Position numbers and translations under genes: made by a program. From positions 664,689 through 728,688 of the forward strand of contig JALHJZ010000001.1 of NCBI GenBank assembly GCA_022838705.1: DNA of 64,000 nucleotides, in the 5' to 3' direction. Under the pieces are notes generated by a model, which did no database searches, was not told where the DNA came from, and saw only the letters and a list, made by a program, of their open reading frames with translations. This DNA comes from Candidatus Bipolaricaulota bacterium (GTDB lineage: Bacteria; Bipolaricaulota; Bipolaricaulia; Bipolaricaulales; Bipolaricaulaceae). How positions within the stretch are numbered: the stretch's first letter is position 1; each line of letters starts with the position of its first letter. Below are positions 49,421 through 58,798 of the stretch, piece after piece.

Positions 49421-49710
49421 AGCGGTACAAGGACGAGCTGCGCCGGCTCGGGATCGAGCCGGAGCGGATCATCCTCTACGGGTCCCGCGCCAAGGGGATC
49501 ATCGAGGAGGATAGCGACATTGATCTGGTGGTCATCTCGCCGGTCTTTTCCCGTCTGAACCTGCGGGAGCGGCTGGAGCTCTTGGGGATGGCCGCCGCCC
49601 GGATCATGGAGCCCGTTCAGGCCCTCGGCTACACAGCGGAGGAGTACGCCGCGCTCGGGGAGGGGACGTTCGTCGGCGACGAGGTCAAGCCGGTGGGGAT
49701 CGAGCTCTGA
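49417..49710 (+). CDS. MNT-type nucleotidyltransferase (predicted antitoxin)
   Basis: A 97-residue minimal nucleotidyltransferase. The signature is GSRAKGIIEEDSDIDLVVIS (Gly-Ser then Asp-x-Asp). A C-terminal helix and YTAEEYAALGEGTFVGDEV follow. GTG 49417 overlaps the HEPN stop; an in-frame TTG at 49393 is an alternative. In characterised pairs MNT adds AMP to the HEPN partner to silence it. Confidence 0.88.
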   Translation: MKRYKDELRRLGIEPERIILYGSRAKGIIEEDSDIDLVVISPVFSRLNLRERLELLGMAAARIMEPVQALGYTAEEYAALGEGTFVGDEVKPVGIEL

Positions 49711-49753
49711 GCCGGAACCCCTGCCGGTCCCGCCCGCGCTCGCCCGCTAGGGG

Positions 49754-51475
49754 CTACCCGGTGCGGAGGAGGTCCTGCACCGCGCGCTCGATCGAATCCG
49801 GCGAGGCGGGGGTAGGGTTCCGCACCCCGTCGCGGCGGCGTTCGAGGTCCACCTCCCCCGTGCGCAGGCTGCGGGGGCCGATCACGGCGAGGACCGGGAT
49901 CCCGACGAGCTTCGCATCGTGGAACTTCTCCCCCGGGCTCCGCTCCCGGTCGTCGAGGAGGACCTCCAAGCCTGCCTGGGCGAGGTGCGTGGCGACCGAG
50001 GTCGCGAGCGCGATCTGGTCCCCATCTTTTGGGTTGAGGACCGTCACCAGGACCTGGAACGGGGCCACCTCGGTCGGCCACACGATCCCCTCCTCATCGT
50101 GATGGGATTCGATCACCGCCGCCAACAGGCGGCCGATCCCGATCCCGTAGCAGCCCATGACGAGGGGCCGCGCCTGGCCGTCCCGGTCGAGGAACGTCGC
50201 CCCCAGGGACTGGGAATACTTCGTCCCCAGCTTGAAGATGTGTCCGAGCTCGATCCCATGCTGGACGCGGAGCATCCCCCCACAGCGCGGGCAGGGATCC
50301 CCGTCGCGGGCGAGGGCAACATCTGTGACGAGCTGGGCCGGGAAGTCGCGCGGGAAGTTCACGTTCCGGAGGTGGAACCCTTCCTTGTTCGCCCCCGCCA
50401 CGAGGTTTCGGGCTGAGGGGATCGAGTCATCCACCACGACCACGACCTCATCGCCGGAGATGCCGATCGGGGACGCGTAGCCTGGCACAGCCCCTACGGC
50501 CACGATGTCCTCCTCCGTAGCCGGGGAGAGCTCCGTTGTCCCGAGGACGCGGGCGAGCTTCGCCTCGTTCACCTCGAGGTCGCCGCGGATCACGACGAAC
50601 ACGAGCTCCTTCCCCGCCCGGTAGAACACGGCCTTTGCCGTCTTGCGGGTGGGGATGCCGAGGAAGGCCGCCACGGCCTCGATCGTGTAGCAGTTGGGGG
50701 TGGCCACTTCCTCCTGAGGGAGCAAGGGCTCGTCGGGGTCCGGTTCCTTCACCGCCACTGCCCCTTCGCGATTGGCGGCGTACCCGCACCCCGCGCAGCG
50801 GACGAACGTGTCCTCGCCTTGGTCATGGGCGAGCATGAACTCGTGCGACCCCGATCCGCCCATCAGCCCCGGATCGGCCTCCACCGGCACCGGGGAGAGC
50901 CCGCAGCGGCGGAAGATCCTCTCGTAGGCGCGGTACACCTCGGGGTAGTACCGATCGAGGTCGGGGGCGTCCTCATGGAAGCTGTACCCGTCCTTCATCG
51001 TGAATTCCCGAGCCCGGATCAGCCCGCCTCGCGAGCGCGGCTCGTCGCGGAACTTGGTCTGGATCTGGTACAGCATGAGGGGGAGCTGGCGCCAGGATTG
51101 GATCTCCCGTCGGGCGAGGTCGGTCACGACCTCCTCATGGGTTGGCCCGAGGAGCATTTCCCGCCCCGCCCGGTCCTCGAACCGAACGAGGCTCGGGCCG
51201 AAGTCGTCCAGCCGCCCTGTCCTCGCCCACAGCTCAGCGGGGTGGACGACCGGCATGTGGAGCTCCGCGCCGCCGATAGCGTCCATCTCCTCGCGCACGA
51301 CCGCCTCCACCCGGCGCAGGGCGCGCCACCCGCAGGGGAGGTAGGTGTAGATCCCCGCCGCCAGGGGGCGGATCAGCCCAGCGCGGAGCATCAACCGGTG
51401 GCTGGGGAGGTCGGCCTCGGCGGGCTCCTCCTTCCACGTGGGGAGGAAATAGTGGCTCCAACGGACATACGCCAT
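49754..51475 (-). CDS. proS: Prolyl-tRNA synthetase (bacterial type)
   Basis: A 573-residue class II synthetase. Motif 2 region: TKFRDEPRSRGGLIRAREFT then MKDGYSFHED. Motif 3: GCYGIGIGRLLAA. Between them (about 225-385) is the YbaK-like editing domain with GIPTRKTAKAVFY and VIRGDLEVNEAKLARVLG. The C-terminal anticodon-binding domain contains LEVLLDDRERSPGEKFHDAKL. ATG 51475 is chosen (MAYVRWSHYFLPTWKE). It begins 13 nt after the DinG-like gene. Confidence 0.97.
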   Translation of the reverse strand: MAYVRWSHYFLPTWKEEPAEADLPSHRLMLRAGLIRPLAAGIYTYLPCGWRALRRVEAVVREEMDAIGGAELHMPVVHPAELWARTGRLDDFGPSLVRFEDRAGREMLLGPTHEEVVTDLARREIQSWRQLPLMLYQIQTKFRDEPRSRGGLIRAREFTMKDGYSFHEDAPDLDRYYPEVYRAYERIFRRCGLSPVPVEADPGLMGGSGSHEFMLAHDQGEDTFVRCAGCGYAANREGAVAVKEPDPDEPLLPQEEVATPNCYTIEAVAAFLGIPTRKTAKAVFYRAGKELVFVVIRGDLEVNEAKLARVLGTTELSPATEEDIVAVGAVPGYASPIGISGDEVVVVVDDSIPSARNLVAGANKEGFHLRNVNFPRDFPAQLVTDVALARDGDPCPRCGGMLRVQHGIELGHIFKLGTKYSQSLGATFLDRDGQARPLVMGCYGIGIGRLLAAVIESHHDEEGIVWPTEVAPFQVLVTVLNPKDGDQIALATSVATHLAQAGLEVLLDDRERSPGEKFHDAKLVGIPVLAVIGPRSLRTGEVDLERRRDGVRNPTPASPDSIERAVQDLLRTG

Positions 51476-51488
51476 GATGGGCCTGAGG

Positions 51489-53894
51489 TTAGCGGAAAAG
51501 GTCGGCCAGGGCAACGACCAGCTGGTCTGGATCGTCCAGCCAGCGCCCCGGAACGGGGAGGGCGCGGAGAAACGCGTCCCCATACGACTGGGTGGCGAGG
51601 CGGGGGTCGGCGAGGAGGAGGGCTCCGCGGTCGGTCGGCGTGCGCACGAGCCGCCCCACCCCTTGGCGCAGGCGGAGCACCGCCCGGGGAAGGAACAGCT
51701 CCTGAAACGGGCTCCCCCCTCGGGCGAGGATCCGTTCCGACTGGGCCGCGGTCAACGGGTCCGTCGGGACGGGGAACGGCAGGCGCACCACGAGGAGGAT
51801 CTCGAGCTCCTCCCCCGGGAGGTCGATCCCCTCCCACAGCGTGTCCAGCCCGAGGAGGACCACCGGCGGGGGGTGGTGGCGGAACCGGGTGAGGAGCTGG
51901 TCCCGTTCCCCGTCCCGGCGCTGGACGAGGTGGGGCGTTCCTGCGAGGTGGGCGGCAGTGGCGTCGAGGAGGCGGCGGGAGGTGAACAGGGCGAGCGCCC
52001 GCCGCGGCACCGCGGCCAGGACCTGGCGCAGGGTGGCGGCGAGTTCCTCCGGGAACGCGGGATCGTCGGGGTGGGGGAGGTAGCGGAGGACGAACGCCCC
52101 CACCCGATCGTAGGGGAACGGGGAGGGCCACGCCCAAAACGGGGGCGGCGGGTCGAGCCCGAGCTCGCGGGCGAGCGTCCTCCCCTCGTCCCCCACGGAC
52201 AGGGTGGCGGAGGTGAGGATCCCGCCCCGCAGGTTCGGCCACAGGGCCGCGCCGAGGTGGTCCCCGATGTCCACTGGCGATGCGGTGAGGGTGAGCCCGT
52301 GAGCCTCTCGGGCGTACCAGAACACGGCATCGTCGCGGTCGGGGCGGAGGAGGTGCCCCACCAGCCCCGCCGCACGGCGGATCTCGCTTGCCAGGCCGCG
52401 GGCCTGTGCGCCATCCTCCTCGGCGAGGTCCCGTGCCACATCCCCGATCGTGGCGGCGAGGTCGTCGAGCGCCTCGATCAGAAGCGCACCGGCGGGGAGG
52501 AGGGGGGCGATGTCGGCTGCCTGGTAGCGCCCGATTTCCCGGGGAAGGACTGTCCCGGCCGTGGCCCAGAACTGGCGGTGGGCCGCCACCGCCTTCTCCC
52601 AAGCCGCGACCGCCTCGTCCATCCCCCACGCCGCAAGCAAGCCCCCCGAGCCCCGCCGCAGCTCCCCCAGGAGGCGTGGGATGACCGGCGGGGAGAGGGC
52701 GGCGCTCAGCCCGTCGCGCATCGCTTGCGGCAGGGCGTGGGCCTCGTCCACGACGAGGAGATCGTACGGGCCGAGGATCGCCCCCCCGCTCGCGAGGTCC
52801 GCGCCGAGGAGGGCGTGGTTGACGACCACGAGGCGGGCGGCACGGGCCCGGTCCCGGGCCCGGCGCGATGGGCACCGGTCCCAGAACGGGCACCACCGCC
52901 CCCCGCACCGGAAGGGGAGGTCCGGTAGCTGGCGGAGGATTTCGCGCCCGACCGGATCCGTCCGCAACCCCGCTACCTCGTCGAGGTCGCCCGTCTCCGT
53001 CCGCGCCGCCCAGGAGAGGAGCGGCACGAGCACCTCCCGGGCGACGAGCTGGTGCCGAACCTCCTCGAGCCGCCGCAGGCACAGGTAGTTCTCGCGTCCC
53101 TTGAGGAGCGCGCACGCGGGGTCGAGGGCGAGCCGTTCGAGGAGGAACGGGAGGTCGCGGCGCCAGAGCTGTTCCTGGAGGGCGCGGGTGCGGGTCGCCA
53201 CCACCGCCCGCCCCGGCCCGTCGGCGAGGGAGAGGAGGAGCGGGACGAGGTACCCGATCGTCTTCCCCGTCCCGGGGCCGGCCTCAAGGAGCTGGATCCC
53301 TCCCCCCGCGAACGCCTCCGCTGCGGCCTGGGCGTAGGCGAGCTGTCCTTCCCGCCGGGCGAGGAGGCCGGCCCGGGTGAGGCCCGCGAACGCCTCGTCC
53401 ACCGTCCGCGGCGGCGCCGGGGTCCTCCCCCGTGCCGGGGGAGCGGGGGGGGGACCGATCCAGTTGGGGTCCGGGAGGAGGTCGGCGACGAGGGAGCGGG
53501 CGTGGGGGGGGAACGCCCCTGCCGCTACGAGGAGGGAGAGGAGGAGGGCGCCGGTGACCTCCGCCCGGCCCACGGCATCGTCCGGGAGCGGGAGGCCGAG
53601 GCGCCGGGCGAGGCCAGGGAGGGAGGGATCCGGGTCCTCCGGCCACACCGCCCACGCCAGGGTCCGCGTGTCCACCCAGGGTGCCCCGACCGTGTCCGCC
53701 CCACCGAGGCGCGCCCGCAGGGGGGCAAGGTCGTGGCCCACGCGGGGCAACCCCGCGAACCGGGCGAGAGCCCCTTCGGGGAGGCCGTCGCTCGTCAGGG
53801 GGAACGAGGCCCGCGCGATTGGCTCACCGTTCCGGAACTGGACTGCCCCCACGCTATCCCCCGCCACGGCGAGGGCGACGAACTCCGGGGTCAC
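51489..53894 (-). CDS. DinG-like Fe-S helicase with degenerate exonuclease-like N-terminus
   Basis: An 801-residue XPD/DinG-family helicase. The N-terminal 130 residues align in order with a DEDDh exonuclease (RVGHDLAPLRARLG, WVDTRTLAWAVWPEDPDPSL, PGLARRLGLPLP). The initial acidic D-x-E motif is absent, so nuclease activity is doubtful. The helicase part has Walker A AGPGTGKTIGY and DEAH in LVVDEAHALP. Its Fe-S cysteines are in YLCLRRLEE and CGGRWCPFWDRCPSR. TSATLS and QGVGRLVRT are also present. It overlaps the CBS-domain gene by 4 nt. Confidence 0.9.
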   Translation of the reverse strand: MTPEFVALAVAGDSVGAVQFRNGEPIARASFPLTSDGLPEGALARFAGLPRVGHDLAPLRARLGGADTVGAPWVDTRTLAWAVWPEDPDPSLPGLARRLGLPLPDDAVGRAEVTGALLLSLLVAAGAFPPHARSLVADLLPDPNWIGPPPAPPARGRTPAPPRTVDEAFAGLTRAGLLARREGQLAYAQAAAEAFAGGGIQLLEAGPGTGKTIGYLVPLLLSLADGPGRAVVATRTRALQEQLWRRDLPFLLERLALDPACALLKGRENYLCLRRLEEVRHQLVAREVLVPLLSWAARTETGDLDEVAGLRTDPVGREILRQLPDLPFRCGGRWCPFWDRCPSRRARDRARAARLVVVNHALLGADLASGGAILGPYDLLVVDEAHALPQAMRDGLSAALSPPVIPRLLGELRRGSGGLLAAWGMDEAVAAWEKAVAAHRQFWATAGTVLPREIGRYQAADIAPLLPAGALLIEALDDLAATIGDVARDLAEEDGAQARGLASEIRRAAGLVGHLLRPDRDDAVFWYAREAHGLTLTASPVDIGDHLGAALWPNLRGGILTSATLSVGDEGRTLARELGLDPPPPFWAWPSPFPYDRVGAFVLRYLPHPDDPAFPEELAATLRQVLAAVPRRALALFTSRRLLDATAAHLAGTPHLVQRRDGERDQLLTRFRHHPPPVVLLGLDTLWEGIDLPGEELEILLVVRLPFPVPTDPLTAAQSERILARGGSPFQELFLPRAVLRLRQGVGRLVRTPTDRGALLLADPRLATQSYGDAFLRALPVPGRWLDDPDQLVVALADLFR

Positions 53895-54328
53895 CGCTGC
53901 AGGTGGTGGAGGAGGTCAATCCTGCGCACCACCCCCACCAGCCGCCTCTCCTTATCCAGCACCGGGATCTGCTTCAAGCCCTTGCGGATCATGAGGTCGG
54001 CGAGGTGGAGGTCGGTGTCGTCGGGCCGCGCGGCGATGACGTCGCGCACCATGAACTCCGCCACCGGCTTCCCCCCGATCTCGCGCAGCCGGCGGCTCAA
54101 CTGATCGAGGCTCGGCAGGAACGCTGCCGACTGGAGCATGTCCACGTACCCCGGGAGGACAGCCCGGATCAGGTCCCGCTCAGAGATCACGCCCACCACC
54201 CGGCCGTCCTCATCCACGACCGGGAGCGACGACAGGCCGGACTGGTACAGGAGGTAGATGACGTGGGACACCGTGGTGTCGAGGTCCACCGACGTCAGGT
54301 CACGGCGCATGACCTCGTGGGCCTTCAT
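53891..54328 (-). CDS. CBS-domain pair protein
   Basis: A 145-residue protein made of two CBS domains: KAHEVMRRDLTSVDLDTTVS to VGVISERDLIRAVLPGYVDM, then KPVAEFMVRDVIAARPDDTD to VGVVRRIDLLHHL. A stand-alone nucleotide sensor; its target is unknown. ATG 54328 overlaps the end of the pfkB-family gene by 4 nt. Confidence 0.88.
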   Translation of the reverse strand: MKAHEVMRRDLTSVDLDTTVSHVIYLLYQSGLSSLPVVDEDGRVVGVISERDLIRAVLPGYVDMLQSAAFLPSLDQLSRRLREIGGKPVAEFMVRDVIAARPDDTDLHLADLMIRKGLKQIPVLDKERRLVGVVRRIDLLHHLQR

Positions 54329-55294
54329 CCGTTTCCCCTTCGGTGGACCCCGACGTGATCGAGCTCGCGGCGAATCGCACCCGGGTCCAGGCACAGCTTC
54401 TCCTCGACCCCCGCCGACGCCACGGCCGCGGCCATCCCGTACCGGGTCGCCTCCACCAACGTCGCACCGCGGAGGAGCGCCGCGAGAAGCCCTCCCACGA
54501 GGGCATCATCGGCACCGACGAGGTTCTTGAACGTGGCCAGCGGGACCCGGGCCTCGAACTCCCACACCTCATCCCGGGTGACGAGGATATCGCCCGTGAT
54601 CTGGTGGGAGATGAGGCACGCCTCGACCCCCTGCTCGATGACCTTCTTCCCGGCGCGGACGATCTCCTCGGCCGAGCGCACCGGCATCCCCTGCAGTTCG
54701 AGTTCCGTGCGGACATCGGGCTTCACGAGGAATGGGCCCTCCTCGATCGTCCGGCGCAACGGCTCGCCGCCGGCGTGGACGATCACCCGTGCCCCCGCCC
54801 GGTGCGCGAGCTGGACGAGCGTGCGGTAGCAGTCGGGGGGGGCAGCCGGGGGGAAGGGCTCCCCCGAGGACGACGTACTCCGCCCGGCGCACCATCCACT
54901 CATACTTGCGGAGGAAGATCCTCATCGCCTCCTCCGGCACGGGCGGGCCCTCTTCGTGGATGAGGAGGGGGTGGTACTCCCGCCCCTTGGTGATCACCGT
55001 GACGTTGGTCCGACTCTCGCCGGGCATCCACACGAAGTTCACCGTCACCCCGCGGGAGAGGAGGTCCTGGAGGATGATCTGCCCTGTATGGCCGGCGAGG
55101 AACCCCAGCGCCACCGTCTCCACCCCTTCACAGGCGAGGAACGCGGACACGTTGATCCCCTTCCCCCCAGCGAACATCTGTGATTTCTCTGATCGGATGA
55201 GGATCGCTTCCTCCGGCTGATCGAGGGAAAGGGGGAGCTCGTCCACCCAGTAGAACTTGTCGAGGGTTGGGTTGAGGGTGACGGTGAGGATCAT
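54325..55294 (-). pseudogene. PfkB-family sugar kinase with a 1-nt frameshift
   Basis: A 1-phosphofructokinase/LacC-like kinase whose coding sequence changes frame at a run of eight G (eight C on the coding strand) at 54835-54842. The first frame gives MILTVTLNPTLDKFYWVDEL, MFAGGKGINVSAFLACEGVE and VVLGGALPPG. After the run a second frame continues PPDCYRTLVQLAHRAGARVI and ends with the catalytic motif VGADDALVGGLLAALLRG. Removing one C joins the two into about 322 residues, the normal family length. It may be a sequencing error, a recent mutation or slippage. ATGA overlaps bind it to miaB and the CBS gene, and both flanks keep good coding sequence, so function is probably retained. Confidence 0.85.
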
Positions 55295-56589
55295 CGTGCC
55301 TCCGCCCTCCGCCCGTGAAGCGCCCCTGCTGTGGCCCCCTCGATCGTCACCATCGCGAGCCCTCCGATCATAGCCCGATCCCCGGGGAAGAGCACGGTCC
55401 GGAAGTCCGGGGTCTTGCCGACGAGGAGCTCCTTCGCGGGGACGAACGCCTCCACCAGGACCTCAACCGTCGTCCCGACCCGGGACCGGTGGAGGGAGAG
55501 GGCCACCCGGCGGGACGCGTCGAGGACCCTGGCCAGGCGGCGCGCCTTCACCGGGGGCGGGACGGAATCGGGAAGCGCCGCCGCCCGTGTCCCTGGCCGG
55601 GGCGAGTAGGAGGCGGCGTACACGGTCCCGAACCTCGCCTCCTCGATGAGGGACAGGGTGAGGGCGAAGTCCTCCTCCGTCTCCCCGGGGAACCCGACGA
55701 TCACGTCCGTGGTCACGTTCACCTCCGAGATCGCGTCCCGCAGGCGTCGAACGAGGGAGAGGAACCCCTCCTGGGTGTAACCACGCCCCATCGCCTGAAG
55801 CACGCGGTCGCTCCCCGACTGGAGAGCGAGGTGGACGTGGGGGCAGAGGTTTCCCCCTTGGGCGAGGGCCGAGATGACATCATCGGACATGTACGCGGGG
55901 TGGGAGGACGTGAAGCGGATGCGGGGGATCGGGATCCGGGTTACGGCGCGGAGGAGCGCGGCGAAGTCCGTCCCGTCGCCGAGGTCGGTCCCGTACGCAT
56001 CCACATTCTGGCCGAGGAGCGTCACCTCTTGGTACCCGGCGCGGGCGAGGCCCGCGAGCTCAGCGACGACCTCCCCCATCGGCCGGGAGCGGAGCGGGCC
56101 CCGCACCCGGGGGACGACGCAGTAGGCGCAGGCGTGCGAGCAGCCCTCGGCGATCGTCACATAAGCCTGGAACGGGCTCCGCCGCGCGATGGGCAGGCGG
56201 TCGAGCCCGTTGGGGCGGGGGAGGGAGGCGAACCGTTCCCCGGCCTGGGCGCGGGAGATGAGGGCGGGCAGGTCAGCGAGCCCGCTCGTGCCGAACGCGA
56301 AGTCCGCCCCGGGGAGGAGGTCGAGGATCCTCTCCCCCCGACCCTGGGCCATGCACCCCCCGACCCCGATCAGGCGGGGGCGTGTCCGGCGCAGACGCTG
56401 GAGCTCCCCCACCCGCCCGATCACCTTCTCCTCCGCCCGCCCGCGGACCATGCACGTATTGAGGAGGACCACGTCTGCCTCCTCCGGGTCGTCCACGAGG
56501 ACGTAGCCAGCCTCCCGCAGCACGCCCGCGATCTCCTCGCTATGGTGCTCGTTCTGTTGGCAGCCCCAGGTCAGGATGCACGCCTTCAT
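55291..56589 (-). CDS. miaB: tRNA-2-methylthio-N6-dimethylallyladenosine synthase MiaB
   Basis: A 432-residue methylthiotransferase. The N-terminal UPF0004 cluster cysteines are Cys10 (LTWGCQQNEHHSE), Cys46 (LLNTCMVRGRAEEK) and Cys79 (GVGGCMAQGRG). The radical SAM cluster is CSHACAYCVVPRVRG (149-163). A C-terminal TRAM domain binds RNA. It modifies A37 of tRNAs reading UNN codons. ATG 56589 is chosen (MKACILTWGC); the longer frame upstream is low-complexity. It is the first gene of the minus-strand unit ending in proS. Confidence 0.95.
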   Translation of the reverse strand: MKACILTWGCQQNEHHSEEIAGVLREAGYVLVDDPEEADVVLLNTCMVRGRAEEKVIGRVGELQRLRRTRPRLIGVGGCMAQGRGERILDLLPGADFAFGTSGLADLPALISRAQAGERFASLPRPNGLDRLPIARRSPFQAYVTIAEGCSHACAYCVVPRVRGPLRSRPMGEVVAELAGLARAGYQEVTLLGQNVDAYGTDLGDGTDFAALLRAVTRIPIPRIRFTSSHPAYMSDDVISALAQGGNLCPHVHLALQSGSDRVLQAMGRGYTQEGFLSLVRRLRDAISEVNVTTDVIVGFPGETEEDFALTLSLIEEARFGTVYAASYSPRPGTRAAALPDSVPPPVKARRLARVLDASRRVALSLHRSRVGTTVEVLVEAFVPAKELLVGKTPDFRTVLFPGDRAMIGGLAMVTIEGATAGALHGRRAEAR

Positions 56590-56736
56590 CGCCCGAACGA
56601 TACTCGGTCGCGGACGCCCCGACGAGGGGGAAGCACGGTCGTCCTTCTTACCCCACCCGTAGTTGCCCCCGCCCTCTGCTCGGCTGCGAGTGGCGGTGAC
56701 GGCCGCTCTCCATCGTTTCGTTTCCGGGGCGGGCAG

Positions 56737-56765
56737 TTGTGGAAAGAGTTGAGCTAGCCTATACT
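56737..56765 (+). promoter_or_regulatory. Promoter of hyuA-hyuB
   Basis: TTGTGG and TATACT with a 17-nt spacer. The -10 ends 8 nt before the GTG start of hyuA and no Shine-Dalgarno is present, so the message is probably leaderless. Confidence 0.7.
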
Positions 56766-56773
56766 CCCGTGTT

Positions 56774-58798
56774 GTGGCTGTGGCGATGGGGGTGGATATC
56801 GGGGGGACGTTCACGGACATCGTTGTCCTGGGGGAGGGCGGGCCACGCCTCTACAAGTTCCCCTCCACCCCGGACGACCCGGCCCGCGGTGTCCTCGCCG
56901 CCCTTGAGGAGCTCATCGCGCGGGGGGAGATCCGGCCGGGCTCCGTGACCAGGATCGCCCACGGCTCGACGGTGGCGACGAACGCCCTCCTCGAGGGGAA
57001 GCTTGGGAAAACGGCGCTCGTCACTACGACCGGGTTCCGCGACGTGCTTGAGATCGGCCGCCAGAACCGACCGGCCCTGTACGATCTCTTTTTCGAGCGG
57101 GTGCAGCCGATCGTGCCCCGCGAGCTCCGGTTCGAGGTCCCGGAGCGGGTGGACGCTCAGGGGAATGTGATCCGCCCGCTCGACCGGGCGGCCGTCGCCC
57201 AGCTCCTCCCCGAGCTCCGCCGCCTCGGGGTTGAGGCGGTGGCGGTCTGTTTCCTGTTCTCGTTCCTCTTCCCGGACCACGAGCGGGAGGCGGGGGAGGT
57301 CCTCGCTGGGCTCGGGGTGCCCCTGACCCTGTCCTGTGACCTCCTCCCCGAGTTTCGGGAGTACGAGCGGACCTCGACCACGGTCGTCAACGCCGCGCTG
57401 CGGCCGGTGGTGGGGAGCTACCTCGCGGCGGTCGAGGAGGGGTCAGCCGGCCTCGGGCTCCCCCCCTCGTGGCAGGTGATGCAGTCGAGCGGGGCGATCT
57501 CCCACGCCGCGACGGCCCAGAGGGAGCCAGCGCGGATCCTCCTCTCGGGGCCGGCAGCCGGGGTGGAGGGGGCGCGCCAGATCGGGCTCCGGTCGGGGTT
57601 CTCTGACCTCATCACCCTCGACATGGGGGGGACGAGCTGTGACGTGGCCCTCGTCCAACGGGGGACCGTCGGCCGCACGGTGGGGGGCGCGGTCGGGGGT
57701 CACCCGGTCGCCCTCCCGATGGTGGACATCCACACGATCGGCGCTGGCGGGGGGAGCCTCGCCCGCCTCGATTCGGGCGGAGCGCTCGCTGTGGGGCCGG
57801 AGAGCGCGGGGGCTGATCCCGGTCCGGCCTGCTACGGCCGCGGGGGAGGGGAGCCCACGGTCACGGACGCCCACCTCGTCCTCGGGCACCTCCTCCCGCA
57901 GTTCCCGTTGGGCGGTCTCCCCGCGCTCGACCTCGAGGCCGCGCGGACCGCGGTGCGCCGGATCGCTGATCCACTCGGTCTCACGGTGGAGGAGGCCGCC
58001 CTCGGGATCCTCGCGGTCGCCGACGCGGCGATGGAGCGGGCGATCCGCGTGATCTCGGTCGAACGGGGGCATGACCCGCGGGGGTTCGCGCTCGTCGCGT
58101 TCGGGGGAGCAGGCCCCCTCCACGCCGTCCCCCTCGCCCGCCGGCTCGGGATCCCGCGGGTCCTCATCCCGCCCACGGCCGGGGTCCTGTCCGCGCTGGG
58201 GCTCCTCCTCGCCGAGGTTGGGCACGAGGCGAGCCAGGGCCTCGTCCGCCCGCTCCGCTCGCTTTCGATGGCAGAACTGGCCGAGCTCCTCGCGCGCCTT
58301 CGCGAGCGGGCGGAGGGGGAACTCATCGGCCACGGTGGTCCCGAGGAGGGCCTGCGGTTTGCGACCGTGGCCGCACTCCGCTACGCGGGCCAGGCCCATG
58401 AGCTCGACATCCCCGTTCCCGAAGGGGGGATGGGACCGCAGTGGGTTGCGGAGCTAGAGGAGGCGTTCCACGAGGCCCACGAGCAGCGGTACGGCCACGC
58501 TGCGCCGGGGGAGGAGATCGAGCTCGTCGCCGTCCGCGTCCGGGCGAGCGTCCCCGCGCCTGCAGCAAACCTCCGTCCCACGTTCCCTCCCGCCCCCGAA
58601 CTCCCCGCCACGGGCGGGGCGTGGTTCGACCGGAGCGGCCCCGTCGCCGCCCGGCTCGTCTCCCGCGCGGACCTCGGACCCGGGGCGGGGATCGTGGGGC
58701 CCGCGATCGTCCTCGGGCCTGACGCGACGGCCCTCCTCCCGCCGGGGAGCGAGGGGGCGGTGGACGAGCACGGCACGCTCATCGTGGAGGTCGGATGA
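56774..58798 (+). CDS. hyuA: Hydantoinase/oxoprolinase subunit A
   Basis: A 674-residue ASKHA-fold ATPase subunit. Phosphate-binding motifs: MGVDIGGTFTDIVVLGEGG, AHGSTVATNALLEGK and ITLDMGGTSCDVALVQRG. GAGGGSLARLD and the C-terminal GPAIVLGPDATALLPPG are also present. It pairs with HyuB to hydrolyse hydantoins or 5-oxoproline, or to carboxylate ketones; which of these cannot be told. GTG 56774 fits the adjacent promoter, and ATG 56786 is the alternative. It overlaps hyuB by 4 nt (ATGA). Confidence 0.93.
   Translation: MAVAMGVDIGGTFTDIVVLGEGGPRLYKFPSTPDDPARGVLAALEELIARGEIRPGSVTRIAHGSTVATNALLEGKLGKTALVTTTGFRDVLEIGRQNRPALYDLFFERVQPIVPRELRFEVPERVDAQGNVIRPLDRAAVAQLLPELRRLGVEAVAVCFLFSFLFPDHEREAGEVLAGLGVPLTLSCDLLPEFREYERTSTTVVNAALRPVVGSYLAAVEEGSAGLGLPPSWQVMQSSGAISHAATAQREPARILLSGPAAGVEGARQIGLRSGFSDLITLDMGGTSCDVALVQRGTVGRTVGGAVGGHPVALPMVDIHTIGAGGGSLARLDSGGALAVGPESAGADPGPACYGRGGGEPTVTDAHLVLGHLLPQFPLGGLPALDLEAARTAVRRIADPLGLTVEEAALGILAVADAAMERAIRVISVERGHDPRGFALVAFGGAGPLHAVPLARRLGIPRVLIPPTAGVLSALGLLLAEVGHEASQGLVRPLRSLSMAELAELLARLRERAEGELIGHGGPEEGLRFATVAALRYAGQAHELDIPVPEGGMGPQWVAELEEAFHEAHEQRYGHAAPGEEIELVAVRVRASVPAPAANLRPTFPPAPELPATGGAWFDRSGPVAARLVSRADLGPGAGIVGPAIVLGPDATALLPPGSEGAVDEHGTLIVEVG

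Noticed and set aside
54325..55294. Two separate adjacent kinase genes
   Set aside because: Each half lacks what the other has (N-terminal sugar site versus C-terminal catalytic aspartate), and removing one base from a C run restores one normal-length protein.
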